DNA of 64,000 bases from Luzula sylvatica (lineage: Eukaryota; Streptophyta; Magnoliopsida; Poales; Juncaceae), in NCBI GenBank assembly GCA_946800325.1, contig OX326958.1, positions 15,094,992 through 15,158,991 of the forward strand, given 5' to 3'. The first letter of the stretch is position 1. Every line of letters begins with the position of its first letter. The translations under genes and the position numbers were made by a program. Shown piece by piece: positions 60,597 through 64,000 of the stretch. The notes beneath the pieces were generated by a model. The model did no database searches. It was not told the DNA's origin and saw nothing but the letters and a program-made list of their open reading frames with translations.

Positions 60597-63500
60597 ATGC
60601 TTTGGGGAGTTCAAATAACGTATTTCTAGATCATTCGAATCGTATCCTTTACCACATAACATTTCACCAAAATTTACAAACACTAAGAAAGTTTGTTTTT
60701 CGATTCAAAACAATCTGTTTATGCTTTGGTGAGTTCAAATAACGTATTTTGAGATCATTTGAATCGTATCTTTTACCACATAACATTTCACCAAAATTTA
60801 CAAACACTAAGAAAGTTTGGTTTTCGATTCAAAACAATCTGTTTATTCTTTGGGGAGTTGAAATAACGTATTTTGAGATCATTTGAATCGTATCTTTTAC
60901 CACATAACATTTCACCAAAATTTACAAACACTAAGACAGTTTGTTTTTCGATTCAAAACAATTTGTTTATGCTTTCGGGAGTTCAAATAACGTATTTTTA
61001 GATCATTTGAATCGTAACTTTTACCACATAACATTTCACCAAAATTTACAAACACTAAGAAAGTTTGTTTTTCGATTCAAAACAATCTGTTTATGCTTTG
61101 GGGAGTTCAAATAATGTATTTTGAGATCATTTGAATCGTATCTTTTACCACATAACATTTCACCAAAATTTACAAACACTAAGAATGTTTATTTTTCGAT
61201 TCAAAACAGTCTGTTTATGCTTTGGGGAGTTCAAATAATGTATTTTGAGATCATTTGAATCGTATCTTTTACTACATAACATTTCACCAAAATTTACAAA
61301 CACTAAGAAAGTTTGTTTTTCGATTCAAAACAATATGTTTCTGCTATGGGGAGTTCAAATAATGTATTTTGAGATCATTTGAATCGTATCTTTTACCACA
61401 TAACATTTCACCAAAATTTACAAACACTAAGAAAGTTTGTTTTTCGATTCAAAACAATCTGTTTATGCTTTGGGGAGTTCAAATAACGTATTTTGAGATC
61501 ATTTGAATCGTATCTTTTACAACATAACATTTCACCAAAATTTACAAACACTAAGAAAGTTTGATTTTCGATTCAAAACAATCTGTTTATGCTTTGGGGA
61601 GTTCAAATAACGTATTTTGAGATCATTTGAATCGTATCTTTTACCACATAACATTTCACCAAAATTTACAAACACTAAGAAAGTTCATTTTTCGATTCAA
61701 AACAATCTGTTTATGCTTTGGGGAGTTCAAATAACGTATTTTGAGATCATTTGAATCGTATCTTTTACTACATAACATTTCACCAATATTTACAAACACT
61801 AAGAAAGTTTGTTTTTCGATTCAAAACAATATGTTTATGCCTTGGGGAGTTCAAATAATTTATTTTGAGATCATTTGAATCGTATCTTTTACCACATAAC
61901 ATTTCACCAAAATTTACAAACACAAAGAAAGTATGTTTTTCGATTCAAAACAATCTGTTTATGCCATGGGGAGTTCAAATAACGTATTTTGAGATCATTT
62001 GAATCGTATGTTTTACCACATAACATTTCACCACAATTTACAAACACTGAGACAGTTTGTTTTTCGATTCAAAACAATTTGTTTATGCTTTGGGGAGTTC
62101 AAATAACGTATTTCTAGATCATTTGAATCGTATCTTTTACCACATAACATTTCACCAAAATTTACAAACACTAAGAAAGTTTGTTTTTCGATTCAAAACA
62201 ATCTGTTTATGCTTTGGTGAGTTCAAATAACGTATTTTGAGATCATTTGAATCGTATCTTTTACCACATAACATTTCACCAAAATTTACACACACTAAGA
62301 AAGTTTGGTTTTCGATTCAAAACAATCTGTTTATGCTTTGGGGAGTTGAAATAACGTATTTTGAGATCATTTGAATCGTATCTTTTACCACATAACATTT
62401 CACCAAAATTTACAAACACTAAGACAGTTTGTTTTTCGATTCAAAACAATTTGTTTATGCTTTCGGGAGTTCAAATAACGTATTTTTAGATCATTTGAAT
62501 CGTAACTTTTACCACATAACATTTCACCAAAATTTACAAACACTAAGAAAGTTTGTTTTTCGATTCAAAACAATCTGTTTATGCTTTGGGGAGTTCAAAT
62601 AATGTATTTTGAGATCATTTGAATCGTATCTTTTACCACATAACATTTCACCAAAATTTACAAACACTAAGAATGTTTATTTTTCGATTCAAAACAGTCT
62701 GTTTATGCTTTGGGGAGTTCAAATAATGTATTTTGAGATCATTTGAATCGTATCTTTTACTACATAACATTTCACCAAAATTTACAAACACTAAGAAAGT
62801 TTGTTTTTCGATTCAAAACAATATGTTTCTGCTATGGGGAGTTCAAATAATGTATTTTGAGATCATTTGAATCGTATCTTTTACCACATAACATTTCACC
62901 AAAATTTACAAACACTAAGAAAGTTTGTTTTTCGATTCAAAACAATCTGTTTATGCTTTGGGGAGTTCAAATAACGTATTTTGAGATCATTTGAATCGTA
63001 TCTTTTACAACATAACATTTCACCAAAATTTACAAACACTAAGAAAGTTTGATTTTCGATTCAAAACAATCTGTTTATGCTTTGGGGAGTTCAAATAACG
63101 TATTTTGAGATCATTTGAATCGTATCTTTTACCACATAACATTTCACCAAAATTTACAAACACTAAGAAAGTTCATTTTTCGATTCAAAACAATCTGTTT
63201 ATGCTTTGGGGAGTTCAAATAACGTATTTTGAGATCATTTGAATCGTATCTTTTACTACATAACATTTCACCAATATTTACAAACACTAAGAAAGTTTGT
63301 TTTTCGATTCAAAACAATATGTTTATGCCTTGGGGAGTTCAAATAATTTATTTTGAGATCATTTGAATCGTATCTTTTACCACATAACATTTCACCAAAA
63401 TTTACAAACACAAAGAAAGTATGTTTTTCGATTCAAAACAATCTGTTTATGCCATGGGGAGTTCAAATAACGTATTTTGAGATCATTTGAATCGTATGTT

Positions 63501-64000
63501 TTACCACATAACATTTCACCACAATTTACAAACACTGAGACAGTTTGTTTTTCGATTCAAAACAATTTGTTTATGCTTTGGGGAGTTCAAATAACGTATT
63601 TCTAGATCATTTGAATCGTATCTTTTACCACATAACATTTCACCAAAATTTACAAACACTAAGAAAGTTTGTTTTTCGATTCAAAACAATCTGTTTATGC
63701 TTTGGTGAGTTCAAATAACGTATTTTGAGATCATTTGAATCGTATCTTTTACCACATAACATTTCACCAAAATTTACACACACTAAGAAAGTTTGGTTTT
63801 CGATTCAAAACAATCTGTTTATGCTTTGGGGAGTTGAAATAACGTATTTTGAGATCATTTGAATCGTATCTTTTACCACATAACATTTCACCAAAATTTA
63901 CAAACACTAAGACAGTTTGTTTTTCGATTCAAAACAATTTGTTTATGCTTTCGGGAGTTCAAATAACGTATTTTTAGATCATTTGAATCGTAACTTTTAC
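60597..64000. repeat. HOR of 12 monomers (1488 bp), 2.3 copies
   Basis: Marker tatttctaga at 60621, 62109 and 63597 gives 1488 bp twice. Further markers (ctttggtgag, ctttcgggag, gaatgtttattttt, gttcatttttcg, tgccttgggg, tgccatgggg) repeat in the same order. Half of this unit also occurs at 58441-59040 and a fragment at 45300-45480, so it is the local HOR type continuing rightward. Confidence 0.88.

Larger units (their letters stand above)
37498..64000. repeat. 124-bp satellite array, right block
   Basis: About 214 monomers of the same 124-bp family in the same orientation, running past the window edge. It starts six bases before a monomer start. Length variants include 125-bp monomers (aaagttttg instead of aaagtttg, e.g. 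near 38220), 120-bp monomers lacking four bases (caaacagaaag near 46393, 50113 and 52216), a 9-bp internal duplication (58470-58487) and a 22-bp internal duplication (59430-59473). No gene or other element is seen within it; ORFs of 64-87 codons recur because the repeat recurs. Confidence 0.97.

Noticed and set aside
1..64000. CENP-B box in the satellite monomer
   Set aside because: The monomer has no match to the core TTCG....A..CGGG pattern. The ttttcgattcaaaac segment shares only TTCG.
1..64000. tRNA, rRNA or cellular protein-coding genes
   Set aside because: None seen. The tRNA-like matches are only the two primer binding sites.

Overview
The window is plant nuclear DNA from a centromere- or heterochromatin-type satellite domain, probably of a eudicot (the species cannot be read from the sequence). 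About 43 kb is one tandem satellite with a 124-bp monomer, always in the same orientation: roughly 132 monomers at 1-16419 and 214 at 37498-64000. Higher-order repeats (HORs) of several lengths (6, 11, 12, 13, 17, 19 and 20 monomers) can be read from shared variant bases. There is no cellular gene in the window, and every short ORF inside the satellite is a by-product of the repeat.

The two satellite blocks are separated by about 21 kb of nested LTR retrotransposons. The outer element is a Ty3/gypsy element of Athila type on the + strand (18105-37497): 1577-bp LTRs with TGATG...CATCA ends, a tRNA-Asp-type primer site, gag-protease, an intact reverse transcriptase/RNase H/integrase frame, a long 3' untranslated region and a polypurine tract. 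Directly upstream of its 5' LTR lies a second copy of the 3' end of the same element (16424-18104: pol tail, 3' UTR, polypurine tract). This is the signature of a tandem LTR-internal-LTR-internal-LTR array whose left part was lost at a junction with satellite.

Inside the protease coding region of the outer element sits a Ty1/copia element on the - strand (21751-30915; 5-bp target duplication cttct; 1.4-kb LTRs; initiator-tRNA-Met primer site). Repeated polypurine-like tracts, an extra ORF between pol and the 3' LTR, and non-coding palindromes suggest a Sirevirus-like element. It is defective: gag lacks a recognisable capsid domain, the first half of reverse transcriptase is deleted in frame, and RNase H carries two frameshifts. 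Its LTRs are nevertheless almost identical (about 5 substitutions in 1.4 kb), so it was probably mobilised in trans.

The most unusual signal is that both elements, from different superfamilies, carry dense clusters of short palindromes built on the same half-site (GTCCGTT or GTGCGTT with its complement). The centre is TCGA-type in the copia element and TGTA-type in the Athila element. In the copia element the cluster lies just upstream of the TATA box. The half-site contains the AACGG core known for plant MYB3R (M-phase) factors, which suggests shared regulatory input. A further oddity is the 11-mer AAGTGTGGGGG, found four times across the Athila element, once as the probable polypurine tract.
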